Shown here piece after piece: positions 8,896 to 18,946 of a DNA stretch of 64,000 bases. Where the stretch lies: positions 124,001 through 188,000 of the forward strand of contig NZ_CP030048.1 in assembly GCF_015291665.1 (NCBI RefSeq). The letters run 5' to 3'. The stretch comes from Bradyrhizobium sp. CCBAU 53338 (lineage in GTDB: Bacteria > Pseudomonadota > Alphaproteobacteria > Rhizobiales > Xanthobacteraceae). The notes below the pieces were generated by a model, which saw only the letters and a program-made list of their open reading frames with translations, searched no databases and was not told where the DNA came from. Positions within the stretch are counted from its first letter, which is position 1. Each line of letters opens with the position of its first letter. The position numbers and the translations under genes were made by a program.

Positions 8896-10221
8896 TCAGA
8901 TCGCCGCCAGCATGATGCAGACCATCGCCGCCACCGTGGTGCGGCTCGCACTGTCCCGGAAGGCGTAGATGATGGGGTCGTCGGGCATCTCGCGGCGATG
9001 CGCGATCATCAGCGCCCGGCCGAACCAGTAGAGCAGCAGGGGCGCGAGCAGCCAGAGCATCCAGGGGCGGCTGTAGAGCGGCGTCACCGCGGAAGACGAG
9101 ACGTAGAGCGTAAACACCGTCACCGCATTCATGGCGCTCGCCGCCGCCATCGCGGCGATGATGTGCAGGTCGCTGATGCGGTAATCGCGGTTGGAGGGAT
9201 CGGAAAGGCCCTCGCCCTGGCGCATGCTGAGCTCGCTGAAGCGCTTGATCAGGGCGAGCGAGGTGAACACGAACAGCGAGAACACCATCAGCCATTCCGA
9301 CAGCATGACGCCGGCCGCGACCCCGCCGGCGACGATGCGCAAGGAGTAGAGACCGGCGAGCGTGACCACGTCGACCAGCATCTTGCGCTTGAGCACGAGC
9401 GAATAGGCGATCGTGGTGGCGAGATAGGCGGCGAGCACGCCGAGAAACAGCGGCGAGATGCAGAGACTCGCGACAAGCGCGAATCCCCACAGCGCGGGGA
9501 TCGCAAGCAGCGCCGACGAGATCCTGAGGTCGCCCGAGGCGAGCGCGCGATGGCGCTTGGTCGGATGCTGGCGATCGGCGGCGAGGTCGAGCAGATCGTT
9601 CATCAGATAGGCGCCGGACGCACAGGCCGAGAACGCCAGGAACGCCAGCAGCGTGATGCCGAGAGTGGCAAGAGTCATCTGATGCGCGGTTATCGCTGGC
9701 ACGAACAGCAGCGTGTTCTTGGCGTATTGATAGAGCCGCAGCGCCTTGGCCCAGGTTTTCAGACCGGCGCCACTTTCGCGACGCGACTCGATGCGCTCGA
9801 TCGGCTCGCGATCGAACGGCAGATTGACACCGTTCGCGAGAGCGGCTGGCGTCACGACACCGTCAAAACCGAGATGCGCGGCGATGCCCGCGGCATGACC
9901 GGCGAAGCGGCCCGCGACCAGAAAGATCTTCGCACCCCGCGCCCGCGCCGCCAGCGCCCGGTTCAGCACGTCGGCATCATAGGGCAGGTGAGCGTAGTCG
10001 AGTTCGGCACGCGCCAGGATATCCGTGAGCGCCGCCATGCCGGCGCGGCCGCCCGCCCCGAAGCGGGCCAGCATCCGTGCGGGGCTGGAGAACAGCGCTT
10101 CCATCAGCAGTTCGGAGCGCAAGAGCGCGCCTTCGAGATCGATCACCAGCGTGCGGCCGGGCACCGGGACAGATTCCGGTGCGGCTTCACTCCGATCATG
10201 CTGCCAGGCAGGCTGCTCCAT
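8896..10221 (-). CDS. HAD domain-UbiA prenyltransferase fusion (polyprenyl-phosphate phosphoribosyltransferase-like)
   Basis: 441 residues. Residues ~20-150 resemble a HAD-type hydrolase (VIDLEGALLRSELLMEAL in place of the DxDGT motif I). From ~165 onward is a polytopic UbiA-family membrane domain with the Asp-rich prenyl-pyrophosphate motifs NDLLDLAADRQHPTKRHR and a second SDPSNRDYR-type loop. UbiA proteins of this subtype make decaprenylphosphoryl-5-phosphoribose (DPPR synthase) or related lipids; the fused HAD could remove the 5-phosphate, the next step. The DprE1/DprE2-like genes at 13122-15191 support the pentose-lipid interpretation. The first HAD motif has Glu at a position usually Asp, so catalytic activity is uncertain. 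Confidence 0.8.
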   Translation of the reverse strand: MEQPAWQHDRSEAAPESVPVPGRTLVIDLEGALLRSELLMEALFSSPARMLARFGAGGRAGMAALTDILARAELDYAHLPYDADVLNRALAARARGAKIFLVAGRFAGHAAGIAAHLGFDGVVTPAALANGVNLPFDREPIERIESRRESGAGLKTWAKALRLYQYAKNTLLFVPAITAHQMTLATLGITLLAFLAFSACASGAYLMNDLLDLAADRQHPTKRHRALASGDLRISSALLAIPALWGFALVASLCISPLFLGVLAAYLATTIAYSLVLKRKMLVDVVTLAGLYSLRIVAGGVAAGVMLSEWLMVFSLFVFTSLALIKRFSELSMRQGEGLSDPSNRDYRISDLHIIAAMAAASAMNAVTVFTLYVSSSAVTPLYSRPWMLWLLAPLLLYWFGRALMIAHRREMPDDPIIYAFRDSASRTTVAAMVCIMLAAI

Positions 10222-10476
10222 CCGAAAACGCTCTGAATTGAGTGCGAAGGCCGACCTGCGGGCCGGCCGTTTTCGCGGGAAAGGACCGCCGCGAGCCTAG
10301 GCGGCATTGGCTAAGGGCGGCTTAACCAGCTGGAAACGGATCGGGCGCCGGCCTGTTGCGGGGATCCCACAATCCGGCGCCGGCTGGATATACCAGCGGA
10401 ACTTCGGCCCTCCGCCGGTGGTAATCGGCCACGCCCACCCTATCTGAGGCCAGCTTCCCACCATGCTCCAGGTGCC

Positions 10477-11748
10477 ATGACAGACCAGACGCTCGCCGCG
10501 CCGATCGACGATCAGCAGGAACGCCAGCGCGGCTTTTCGCGCTACCAGTCACTCCTGGTGGCGCTGCTCGCGTTCGCCCAGTTCACCATCATTCTCGACT
10601 TCATCATCATGTCGCCGCTCGGCGCCATCATGATGCCCTCGCTCAACATCACGGCCGGGCAATTCGGCGTCGCGGTGTCGGCCTACGCGTTCAGCGCCGG
10701 ACTATCGGGCATCCTGGCCGCCGGCTTTGCCGATCGCTTCGACCGCAAGCGGCTGCTGCTGTTCTTCTATGCGGGCTTCACGCTCGGCACTTTGTTGTGT
10801 GCGCTGGCGCAGACTTATCATGTGCTGCTGCTCGGCCGGATCGTGACCGGATTGTTCGGCGGCGTGATCGGCTCGATCGTGCTCGCCATCGTCACCGATC
10901 TGTTCGCGCTGCACTTGCGCGGCCGCGTGATGGGCTTCGTCCAGACGGCATTTGCCGCGAGCCAGGTGCTCGGCGTGCCAGCCGGCCTGTTTCTCGCCAA
11001 TCACTGGGACTGGCATGTCTGCTTCTTTGCGATCGTCGGCCTGTCGATCCTGGCCATCGCCGTGATCGCCTTTGCGATGGAGCCGGTCGACGCGCATCTG
11101 AAGCTGAAGCAGGACCGGAACCCGTTCCATCACCTGGTCGCGACCATCTTCGAGCCGCGCTACACGCTGGCCTTCGGCGTCACGACGCTGCTGGCGACGG
11201 GCGGCTACATGCTGATGCCGTATTCCAGCGCCTTCACGGTGAACAATGTCGGCATCGACATCGCGCATCTGCCGACGATCTACCTGGTCTCCGGCCTGTT
11301 CAGCATCGTCACCGGACCGCTGGTCGGCCGCGCCAGCGACACCTTCGGCAAATACCCGACCTTCGTGTTCGGCTGCGCGATGACCGTCTTGATGGTGCTG
11401 ATCTACACCCATCTCGGCCACGTCTCGCTGGTGACCGCGATCACCGTCAACGTGCTGATGTTCGTCGGCATCTTCTCGCGCATGATCCCGTCGCAGGCGA
11501 TCATCTCGGCGATCCCCGATCAGAGCCAGCGCGGCTCGTTCAGCGCGGTCAGCGCCTCGCTCCAGCAACTCTCCGGCGGCCTCGGCTCGGTGCTCGCGGC
11601 TGCGATCATCGCCCAGCAACCCGACGGCTCGCTGCTGCATTTCGAGCGGATCGGCTACGTCGTCGTCACGACGACGATCATCACGCTGATCGCGATGTAT
11701 TTCGTGCAGAAGGCGGTGGCGACGAGGGCGGGGAGGAGCGTGGTGTGA
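10477..11748 (+). CDS. Major facilitator superfamily transporter (DHA1-like)
   Basis: 423 residues with about 12 hydrophobic segments. The loop after TM2 has AAGFADRFDRKRLLLF, the MFS motif A (GxxaDRxGRkr). The middle loop is short and charged (MEPVDAHLKLKQDRNP). No specific substrate can be named. It is monocistronic, divergent from the HAD-UbiA gene, with a 255-bp gap in which I see only GC-rich inverted repeats and no clear regulatory site. Confidence 0.82.
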   Translation: MTDQTLAAPIDDQQERQRGFSRYQSLLVALLAFAQFTIILDFIIMSPLGAIMMPSLNITAGQFGVAVSAYAFSAGLSGILAAGFADRFDRKRLLLFFYAGFTLGTLLCALAQTYHVLLLGRIVTGLFGGVIGSIVLAIVTDLFALHLRGRVMGFVQTAFAASQVLGVPAGLFLANHWDWHVCFFAIVGLSILAIAVIAFAMEPVDAHLKLKQDRNPFHHLVATIFEPRYTLAFGVTTLLATGGYMLMPYSSAFTVNNVGIDIAHLPTIYLVSGLFSIVTGPLVGRASDTFGKYPTFVFGCAMTVLMVLIYTHLGHVSLVTAITVNVLMFVGIFSRMIPSQAIISAIPDQSQRGSFSAVSASLQQLSGGLGSVLAAAIIAQQPDGSLLHFERIGYVVVTTTIITLIAMYFVQKAVATRAGRSVV

Positions 11749-11855
11749 GGGATTCTGGTCCCATCACGATCCCCGCGGCGAGCGGTGCGAAGGTCGCCGT
11801 CCGGCCAGCCACGATGATCGAAAGCAGGCCTATTTGGGGACCAAATCCCGCAAAA

Positions 11856-11942
<87 letters not shown>

Positions 11943-12079
11943 ATGCCGTTTGGGGCACGGAGGCGGTTACTACGGTTCGGTGACGCCGTTGTCAATTCAT
12001 GGTTCTGGATGCCGATTGCGCATTGCACACCGGGCCGATACAAGCCTGATATCTCGCACTTCTTCGCAGGAACGGACCT

Positions 12080-13045
12080 ATGGCATCGAATCTGGAAACG
12101 CTCGTCACGGTTTTCGGCGGATCGGGGTTTTTGGGCCGGAACGTCGTCCGCGCGCTGTGCCGGCGGGACTACCGCGTCCGGGTCGCGGTACGGCGGCCGG
12201 AACTGGCCGGATACCTCCAGCCCTCGGGCAAGGTCGGCCAGGTCCACACCATCCAGGCCAATCTGCGCTATCCTGGATCGGTCGAGGCGGCGGTGCGTGA
12301 TTCGCATGTCGTGATCAACCTGGTCGGCATCCTCGCCGAGAGCGGTGCCCAGACCTTCGACGCGGTCCAGGCCAAGGGCGCCGAGACTGTCGCCAAGGCG
12401 GCGGCGGCTGCGGGGGCCAGCCTGATCCACGTCTCGGCGATCGGCGCCGACGCTGATTCGCCCTCGCACTATGCCAGGGCCAAGGCCGCCGGCGAGGCCG
12501 CGGTGAGCGCGGCGGTGCCGTCGGCGACGATCTTCCGCCCCTCCGTGATGTTCGGCCCCGAGGACCAGTTCACCAACCGCTTCGCGGCGCTGGCGCGGAT
12601 GTCCCCGGTGCTGCCGCTGATCGGCGGCGAAACCAAGATGCAGCCGGTCTATGTCGGCGACGTCGCCACCGCGATTGCGGACGCCGTCGACGGCAAGGCC
12701 AAGGCGGGCGCCACCTACGAGCTCGGCGGACCCGAGGTGCTGACGATGCGCGAGATCATCGAGGCGATCCTCGAGATCACCGACCGCGAGCGCGCGCTGG
12801 TGCCGCTGTCGTTCGGCCTCGCCCGCCTCAAGGCCGCCTTCCTGCAGTTCGCCCCGGGCGCGTTCAAGCTGACACCGGACCAGGTGACGCTGCTCCAGCG
12901 CGACAATGTCGTGTCCGATGCGGCGAAGGCCGCCGGACTGACGCTGGAAGGCCTCGGCATCACGCCCGATTCGCTGGAAGCAATCGCCCCGCAATATCTC
13001 TGGCGCTTCCGCCCGCAGGGCCAGTTCCAGCGCAAGAGCGCATAA
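12080..13045 (+). CDS. Complex I NDUFA9-subunit-like NAD(P)-binding protein
   Basis: 321-residue extended SDR. The N-terminal motif TVFGGSGFLGRNVVRALCRR is the atypical SDR nucleotide-binding site, followed by VINLVGIL, HVSAIGAD and YARAKAAGEAAV, a diagnostic set for the NDUFA9/39-kDa family, with a conserved TIFRPSVMFGPEDQF. In alphaproteobacteria this protein is linked to complex I or quinone-related oxidoreduction; its chemistry is not established. It is alone downstream of tRNA-Leu. Confidence 0.85.
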   Translation: MASNLETLVTVFGGSGFLGRNVVRALCRRDYRVRVAVRRPELAGYLQPSGKVGQVHTIQANLRYPGSVEAAVRDSHVVINLVGILAESGAQTFDAVQAKGAETVAKAAAAAGASLIHVSAIGADADSPSHYARAKAAGEAAVSAAVPSATIFRPSVMFGPEDQFTNRFAALARMSPVLPLIGGETKMQPVYVGDVATAIADAVDGKAKAGATYELGGPEVLTMREIIEAILEITDRERALVPLSFGLARLKAAFLQFAPGAFKLTPDQVTLLQRDNVVSDAAKAAGLTLEGLGITPDSLEAIAPQYLWRFRPQGQFQRKSA

Positions 13046-13121
13046 CCTACGTCAACGGCGGTCCTTCTTAACTTCTCCCGCAAGCCGGGCGAGGGCGCGC
13101 ACCGTCCGCGCGGCGATAGCC

Positions 13122-13862
13122 TCAGAACTTCAGCTTCTTGAACACCGCCTCCGGCAGCGTCTTGATGATCAGCATCACGAGGCGCCATTTGCCGCTGACG
13201 TAGACGACATCGACCTTCTTCTCGACCGCGTTCAGGATCGCATCGCCGACGACGGGCGCGTCGACGGTGAGCGGGCCGATCAGCTTCATGCCTTCAGTCA
13301 TCCTGGTGCGGACGAAGCCGGGCTTCACGGTGACGACATGCACGCCGCCGCGGCTGACGCGGGCGCGCAGGCCCGAGAGGAATGCGGAGAAACCCGCTTT
13401 CGCCGAGCCGTAGACATAGTTCGAGGCGCGGCCGCGATCGCCGGCCACCGACGACACGCCGACAACAGTGCCGCTGCCGCGCGCAAGAAATCTTTCGGCG
13501 AACAGGCCGAGGATCAGCGACGGTCCCTCGTAGTTCGAGCGCATGATCGTGGTGGCATGGGCGAGATCGCTCTCCGCATTTTGCTGCACGCCCAGCAGGC
13601 CGACGATCGAAATGACGACGTCGGGCAGGGCGGGAAGGCCGGCAACGAAGCCCTCGAACGAGGCGGTGTCGAGCACGTCGAATGTCCAGGTGTTCGCTTC
13701 GATGCCGTAGCGCGCGCGCAGATCGGCGGCGTCAGGCTCCAGCGCGGCCGCGTCGCGACCTGCGAGGCCGACATCGTATCCGGCCTCGGCAAAGGCGCGC
13801 GCCGCGGCGCGGCCGATATCGGAGGAGCCACCGAGCACCAGAACTGACATGCGTGACGTCAC
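13122..13862 (-). CDS. SDR oxidoreductase, DprE2-like (decaprenylphosphoryl-keto-ribose reductase type)
   Basis: 246 residues. The cofactor motif is LGGSSDIGRAAARAFAEAGY, the catalytic residues are in VSSVAG and YVYGSAKAGF (YxxxK), and the C-terminus ends in the hydrophobic/basic LIIKTLPEAVFKKLKF, typical of DprE2-type SDRs. The likely start is GTG 13862, with GAGG 8 nt upstream inside the end of the preceding gene; ATG 13850 is the alternative. It lies 3 bp after the DprE1-like oxidase gene, so the pair probably epimerises a polyprenyl-phospho-ribose at C2 to arabinose. Confidence 0.82.
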   Translation of the reverse strand: MTSRMSVLVLGGSSDIGRAAARAFAEAGYDVGLAGRDAAALEPDAADLRARYGIEANTWTFDVLDTASFEGFVAGLPALPDVVISIVGLLGVQQNAESDLAHATTIMRSNYEGPSLILGLFAERFLARGSGTVVGVSSVAGDRGRASNYVYGSAKAGFSAFLSGLRARVSRGGVHVVTVKPGFVRTRMTEGMKLIGPLTVDAPVVGDAILNAVEKKVDVVYVSGKWRLVMLIIKTLPEAVFKKLKF

Positions 13863-13865
13863 GGC

Positions 13866-15191
13866 TTAAACCTCATCGAACAGGCGTTGTGACAATTTCG
13901 AGCGGATGTTTCCTGCGGGATCGAGTGATTTGCGGATCGCGTTGAAGCGCGACAACGCGCCATAGCCGGCCTCGAACGTCGCGCGCGACTGCCGCGCATC
14001 CTTGGCGAGATAGATCCGGCCGCCGGCCGCGACGACGATGCGATCGATCTCGTCGAGGAAATTCAGGATGTCGCCCCTCACCGGGAAATCCAGCGCCAGC
14101 GTGTAGCCGGGCAGCGGAAACGACAGCAGGCCGTCGCCGTGGCCGAGCTTCTTCAGCACCGCGAGGAACGAGGCATCGCCGCGCCTGGAGACACGATCGA
14201 GGATGTCAGCGAGCACGGCGCGCGCGTCGGCTTGCGGGATCACGCATTGATGCTGCAGGAAGCCGCGCCGTCCATAGATGCGATTCCAGTCTGCGATGCC
14301 GTCGAGCGGAAAGAAGTAAGGATAGAGCGAGACCACGTGGTCGCGGCCCGCGCGCCTTGCGCCCATGCGGTAGTAGAGCTCGTTGAAGGCCCGGATGCTC
14401 AAGCGGTTCAGCGTCATCGAGGGCAGGTCGACGGGCACAGCCAGGCCGGGAGTCTTGCCGAGGGGAAATCGATCGGCGCCGTCGGCAAGTTCATCGGCGC
14501 GTGCGTGCTCGCCGAGATAGATCAGCGAGCGGCCGAGATCGTTGCCGCGCGCCACGCAATCGATCCAGGCCACCGAGTAGGTCGCGGAATCGCCGGCCTC
14601 GAGCGCGCGCATGGCGGCATCGAGATCGGATGCGGAAATCACGTGCTCGCGGATCCAGCCGGTTTCGACGTGGCGCAGCCGCATCGTCGCTTCGAGAACG
14701 ACGCCGGTGAGGCCCATGCCGCCGACGGTTGCGAAGAAGGCATCGGAATTCTGCTCGCGCGAGATCTCGAGGGTCTCGCCCTGCCCGGTGCGCAGCAGGA
14801 TGCTGTCGACATAGCGGCCAAAACCGCCCTCGCCATGATGGTTCTTGCCGTGGACGTCGGCGGCGATGGCACCACCGACCGAGACGAACCGCGTGCCGGG
14901 CACGACGAAGGGCAGGAAGCCGCGCGGTCCAAAGCTATCGATCAGGTCGGACAGCAGCACGCCGGCTTCCAGCCGGATGCATCCCGTCGCCGGATCGAAC
15001 GACCTGATACGGTCGAACCCGGTCATGCCGATGGTCCTGGCAACGCCGATCGCGGCATCGCCATAGGCGCGGCCGTTACCCCGCGCCACGGAGCCGGCGA
15101 CGACAGCCTCTCCCACCGCCCCGAACGAACGCGGTCGCAGCACTTCGCTATCGACGACCGGGAAGCGTCCCCAGCCGCTGACGAGGGTCAT
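13866..15191 (-). CDS. FAD-dependent oxidoreductase, DprE1-like (decaprenylphosphoryl-ribose 2-oxidase type)
   Basis: 441 residues of the VAO/PCMH FAD family. It has GRAYGDAAIG and FVVPGTRFVSVGGAIAADVH, with HGKNHHGEGGFGRYVD (the conserved dinucleotide loop of DprE1-type enzymes), then a C-terminal substrate domain with YPYFFPLDGI and FLQHQCVIP. In actinobacteria DprE1 oxidises decaprenylphosphoryl-ribose at C2; related proteins occur in rhizobia. It is immediately followed by a DprE2-like SDR. The position equivalent to mycobacterial Cys387 cannot be assigned by eye. Confidence 0.85.
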   Translation of the reverse strand: MTLVSGWGRFPVVDSEVLRPRSFGAVGEAVVAGSVARGNGRAYGDAAIGVARTIGMTGFDRIRSFDPATGCIRLEAGVLLSDLIDSFGPRGFLPFVVPGTRFVSVGGAIAADVHGKNHHGEGGFGRYVDSILLRTGQGETLEISREQNSDAFFATVGGMGLTGVVLEATMRLRHVETGWIREHVISASDLDAAMRALEAGDSATYSVAWIDCVARGNDLGRSLIYLGEHARADELADGADRFPLGKTPGLAVPVDLPSMTLNRLSIRAFNELYYRMGARRAGRDHVVSLYPYFFPLDGIADWNRIYGRRGFLQHQCVIPQADARAVLADILDRVSRRGDASFLAVLKKLGHGDGLLSFPLPGYTLALDFPVRGDILNFLDEIDRIVVAAGGRIYLAKDARQSRATFEAGYGALSRFNAIRKSLDPAGNIRSKLSQRLFDEV

Positions 15192-15288
15192 CGTTCAGCT
15201 CCGTCCGCGGGCCACCCCCGCTTTCGGACACTGCCTACCGGTCAAAAGCTGATATTGCGTTGAGGCGTATCAGCTGGTTTTCGAGAAG

Positions 15289-16095
15289 TTAACGGCCCAG
15301 CGCCAGCGCGATCAGGCCGAGCGTGCCGACGATGACGCGCCACCAGGCGAACACCACGAAGCCGTGGCGGGTGACATATTCCAGAAACGACTTCACCACG
15401 ATGATCGCAGTGATGAACGACACGATGAAGCCGATCGCGACGATACCCATGTGGTCCATCGTCATCTCGGCGCGGCTCTTGTAGAAATCGTAGGCGAACG
15501 CGCCGATCATGGTCGGAATGGCGAGAAAGAACGAGAACTCCGCCGCCGCCCGCTTGTCCGCGCCCAGGAACATCGCGGCGACGATGCTGGCGCCGGAGCG
15601 CGACACGCCGGGAATCATCGCAATGCACTGCGCGATGCCGATATAGAGATACATCAGCAGCGGAAACTTCGTGGCATCATGCTCGCGCGGCTTGAGGTCG
15701 AGCTTGTCGACCCAGAGCAGGATGGCACCGCCGACGATCAGCGTGAAGCAGACGACCCAGGGGTTGAACAGCAGGGTCTTGATGTACTTGCCGGCGATGA
15801 GGCCGACGACGACAGCCGGCAGGAACGCGACCAGCACGCCGATCACGAAGCGGCGGGAATAGGAATCGCCGGAGAAGAAGCCGATCACGACGTCCCACAG
15901 CTTCTTGAAGTAGAGCCCCACGATCGCGAGGATCGCGCCGAGCTGGATCAGAACCGTAAACGAATCCCAGAAGGCGCCTTCGCCGAGGCCGAAGAATCGC
16001 TCCGCAAGCAGGAGGTGGCCGGTCGAGGACACGGGAAGGAACTCGGTCACCCCCTCGATGATGCCGAGGATCACTGCCCGTATTGTATCTGACAT
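15289..16095 (-). CDS. uppP: Undecaprenyl-diphosphate phosphatase
   Basis: 268 residues, polytopic membrane protein. Both signature motifs are present: EGVTEFLPVSSTGHLLL at about 13-29 and PGVSRSG near residue 170. It recycles undecaprenyl pyrophosphate to the monophosphate carrier used for peptidoglycan and O-antigen synthesis, and confers bacitracin tolerance (bacA). It is upstream of the DprE1/DprE2-like pair on the same strand (97-bp gap), which would also use polyprenyl-phosphate lipids. Confidence 0.95.
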   Translation of the reverse strand: MSDTIRAVILGIIEGVTEFLPVSSTGHLLLAERFFGLGEGAFWDSFTVLIQLGAILAIVGLYFKKLWDVVIGFFSGDSYSRRFVIGVLVAFLPAVVVGLIAGKYIKTLLFNPWVVCFTLIVGGAILLWVDKLDLKPREHDATKFPLLMYLYIGIAQCIAMIPGVSRSGASIVAAMFLGADKRAAAEFSFFLAIPTMIGAFAYDFYKSRAEMTMDHMGIVAIGFIVSFITAIIVVKSFLEYVTRHGFVVFAWWRVIVGTLGLIALALGR

Positions 16096-16264
16096 ATTTA
16101 CGGTCCATTTCCGCTGGAAAAGCGGGGTTCTTCTCGCCTATTCGCCCCTCGCTCGCAATCGCAAAATGCGCTATCGCGCCCTTGCCTCGCGGTTTTGAAG
16201 GACTAGTGTGGCGCCGCACAAACATTGATGGATTCTTAAGCACCATCAAATAGTCAAAGGCTTC

Positions 16265-16957
16265 ATGTTTACGCTGTTTCATCATCCGTTCTGTCCGCAT
16301 TCGCGATTCATCCGCCTGATCGCGGGCGAATACGGGCTCGAACTGAAGCTGGTCGAGGAGCGCAGCTGGGAACGGCGCGAGGCGTTTCTGCTGCTCAACG
16401 CGGCCGGCACCACGCCCGTTCTGGTGGACGACGAACAGCCGCCGATCCCGGGCGGGGCCATCATCGCCGAATATATCGACGAGGCCTATGGCGCTGAGAT
16501 GGGCCCCAAGCGGCTGATGCCGGAGACGATCGCCGAGCGCGTCGAGGTGCGCCGGCTGATGGCCTGGTTCAACGAAAAGTTCTTCGAGGAGGTCTCCCAC
16601 CCGCTCGTCACCGAGCGCATCTACAAGCGCTTCATGAGCGAGGGCAATGGCGGCGGCCCGCCCTCGCCCGACGTGATGCGCGCCGCCAAGGCCAACGTGC
16701 GCTATCATCTGGCCTATATCGGCTGGCTGGCGCAGACCCGTAACTTCCTCGCCGGCGACCGGCCCACTTACGCGGATCTCGCCGCCGCGGCGCATCTCTC
16801 GGCGATCGACTATCTGGGCGACGTGCCATGGAGCGAGGACGACGCAGCAAAGGCGTGGTACGCGCGGGTGAAATCCCGTCCGTCGTTCCGCCCGCTGCTG
16901 AGCGAATGGCTGGCGGGCGTGCCGGCGTCGCGGACCTACGTGGACCTGGATTTCTGA
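16265..16957 (+). CDS. Glutathione S-transferase family protein
   Basis: 230 residues. N-terminal thioredoxin-fold domain ([20 protein letters not shown], residues 1-80, with GTTPVLVDD as the cis-Pro motif) and an all-alpha C-terminal domain containing [19 protein letters not shown], the usual GST motif with the conserved Asp. The substrate is unknown. Its last ~52 bp overlap the proposed start of queG, suggesting translational coupling. Confidence 0.88.
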   Translation: MFTLFHHPFCPHSRFIRLIAGEYGLELKLVEERSWERREAFLLLNAAGTTPVLVDDEQPPIPGGAIIAEYIDEAYGAEMGPKRLMPETIAERVEVRRLMAWFNEKFFEEVSHPLVTERIYKRFMSEGNGGGPPSPDVMRAAKANVRYHLAYIGWLAQTRNFLAGDRPTYADLAAAAHLSAIDYLGDVPWSEDDAAKAWYARVKSRPSFRPLLSEWLAGVPASRTYVDLDF

Positions 16958-18081
16958 ACTCCGATCCGACTGAACTGAAGACGGCGCTGGCGCGCGAGGC
17001 GCGCGCACTCGGCTTCGACTGCATCGGCGTCACGGCGCCCGGCACGATCGACAGCGCCGGACGGCGCTTCCTCGAATTCATCGCCTCCGGCGGCCATGGC
17101 GACATGGACTGGCTCGCGAGCCAGCCGGAACGCCGCGTCGATCCGCGCGGGCTGTGGCCGGATGTGCGCAGCGTGATCATGCTCGGCGTCAATTACGGCC
17201 CCGACTCCGATCCGCTCGCAATCCTCAAGCAGCGCACGCGCGCGGCGATCTCGGTCTATGCGCAGGGCGACGACTATCACGACCTCATCAAGAAGCGGTT
17301 GAAGGCGCTGGCCCGCTGGCTGGTCGCGACCGCGCCGAGCGAAGTGAAGGTGTTCGTCGACACCGCGGCGGTGATGGAGAAGCCGCTGGCGCAAGCCGCG
17401 CATCTCGGCTGGCAGGGCAAGCACACCAATCTGGTCTCGCGCGAGTTCGGATCGTGGCTGTTTCTCGGCGCCATCTACACCACGCTCGACTTGCCGCGCG
17501 ACGATGCCGAGATCGATCATTGCGGCTCGTGCCAGGCCTGCCTCGACATCTGCCCGACCTCGGCGTTTCCCGCGCCTTACCAGCTCGATGCGCGGCGCTG
17601 CATCTCCTATCTCACCATCGAGAACAAGGGACCGATCCCGCAGGAATTTCGCAAGGCCATCGGCAACCGCATCTATGGCTGCGACGATTGCCTCGCGGCG
17701 TGCCCCTGGAACAAGTTTGCGCAGGAGGGACGTGAGGCCAAGCTCGCCGCGCGCGACGAATTACGCGCGCCTGGTCTCGGCGAACTTTCACGGCTTGACG
17801 ACGCAGGGTTTCGCGCGCTGTTCACGAAGTCACCGGTGAAGCGCATCGGGCGTGACCGGTTCTTGCGGAACGTGCTGGTTGCGATTGGTAACTCGGACGA
17901 TGCGGCGCTGGCGAAGGAAGCGTGTCGCTTGCTTGATGATGCGAGCCCGCTGGTGCGCGGCGCTGCAGTTTGGGCGCTAGGGCAGTTGGCGCCGCAGGAC
18001 GAGCTTGCGGCGGTGAAGAACGCTGCGATGAGCAACGAGCCCGATGAGAGCGTGCGTGAGGAGTGGCGCACCACCTCCTAG
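16906..18081 (+). CDS. queG: Epoxyqueuosine reductase QueG
   Basis: 391 residues from ATG 16906. It converts epoxyqueuosine to queuosine at tRNA position 34, using cobalamin and two [4Fe-4S] clusters. Cluster ligands are visible in [16 protein letters not shown] and [16 protein letters not shown]-terminal HEAT-like repeat ([15 protein letters not shown]) is as in the family. The start is uncertain: no good ATG lies after the GST stop, so either the gene overlaps GST by 52 bp from ATG 16906 or it begins at a rare start nearer 16950 (the conserved part begins about [18 protein letters not shown]). Confidence 0.93.
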   Translation: MAGGRAGVADLRGPGFLNSDPTELKTALAREARALGFDCIGVTAPGTIDSAGRRFLEFIASGGHGDMDWLASQPERRVDPRGLWPDVRSVIMLGVNYGPDSDPLAILKQRTRAAISVYAQGDDYHDLIKKRLKALARWLVATAPSEVKVFVDTAAVMEKPLAQAAHLGWQGKHTNLVSREFGSWLFLGAIYTTLDLPRDDAEIDHCGSCQACLDICPTSAFPAPYQLDARRCISYLTIENKGPIPQEFRKAIGNRIYGCDDCLAACPWNKFAQEGREAKLAARDELRAPGLGELSRLDDAGFRALFTKSPVKRIGRDRFLRNVLVAIGNSDDAALAKEACRLLDDASPLVRGAAVWALGQLAPQDELAAVKNAAMSNEPDESVREEWRTTS

Positions 18082-18135
18082 TTCTCGCTCTCACCACCCT
18101 TGATTTCCCCGCACGTTCCCGCAAAGTCGCGCACC

Positions 18136-18936
18136 ATGACAACAAACATGCCTTTCTTCACCCGCGACGGCGATACATTCCATCCGACGGAAGTGGCCAA
18201 CGGTCCGTGGGACCCGAAATCGCTGCACGGGCGCGTCATCATCGGCCTGATCGGCTTCGCCATCGAGGAGCGCCATTCCGGCCCTGAGTTCGTGCCTGCG
18301 CGGCTCACCGTCGACATGTTTCGGCTGCCGACCATCGACAAGCCGATTCACGTGACGACGCGGCTGGTGCGCGACGGAATGCGCATCCGCGTCGTCGAGG
18401 CGGAGTTCCTCTCCGGCGGCATCAGCATGGCGCGCGCCTCCTGCCAGCTGCTGCGGCGAACGCAAAACCCCGAGGGCAATGTCTGGTCGCCGCCGAACTG
18501 GGACGTGCCGAAGCCATCAGACATTCCAAAGCCGACCGACCCCAGGCTCGGCATGAACGGCAAATGGACGACGCGCCCCATCGTCGGCCACATGGGCTCG
18601 CTCGGTCCGCGCCGACTCTGGATGAGCGAGGTGCGCGAACTCGTTGCCGGCGTGCCGATGACGCCGTTTGTCCATGTCGCCACCGGCGCCGACTTCGCAA
18701 GCCCGTTCGCCAATGCCGGCGACAAGGGACTCGGCTACATCAACAGCGACGTCACGATCTATCTGCACCGCCTGCCGGTGACGAACTGGATCGGATTCGA
18801 CGTGGTGAACCACCAGGCCACGGACGGCGTCGCGATCGGCGAATGCTGGCTCTACGACGAGCAGGGCCCGATCGGCACCGCGACGGTCGCCGCGCTGGCG
18901 CAGCGCAAGCCGATGGCGAAGCCACCTCCGCCGTAG
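18136..18936 (+). CDS. TesB-like acyl-CoA thioesterase domain protein
   Basis: 266 residues with a double hot-dog appearance: an N-terminal part HGRVIIGLIGFAIEE...RLTVDMFRLP and a C-terminal part ending YLHRLPVTNWIGFDVVNHQA, followed by DGVAIGECWLYDEQGPIGTA, typical of thioesterase-like superfamily acyl-CoA-binding proteins. Catalytic activity was not verified. The start MTTNMPFF is favoured over the ATG at 18100. No clear operon partner. Confidence 0.7.
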   Translation: MTTNMPFFTRDGDTFHPTEVANGPWDPKSLHGRVIIGLIGFAIEERHSGPEFVPARLTVDMFRLPTIDKPIHVTTRLVRDGMRIRVVEAEFLSGGISMARASCQLLRRTQNPEGNVWSPPNWDVPKPSDIPKPTDPRLGMNGKWTTRPIVGHMGSLGPRRLWMSEVRELVAGVPMTPFVHVATGADFASPFANAGDKGLGYINSDVTIYLHRLPVTNWIGFDVVNHQATDGVAIGECWLYDEQGPIGTATVAALAQRKPMAKPPPP

Positions 18937-18946
18937 TTCGACGACG

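Noticed and set aside
10222..10476. Regulatory RNA or riboswitch between the HAD-UbiA and MFS genes
   Set aside because: Only generic GC-rich inverted repeats; no conserved riboswitch core visible.
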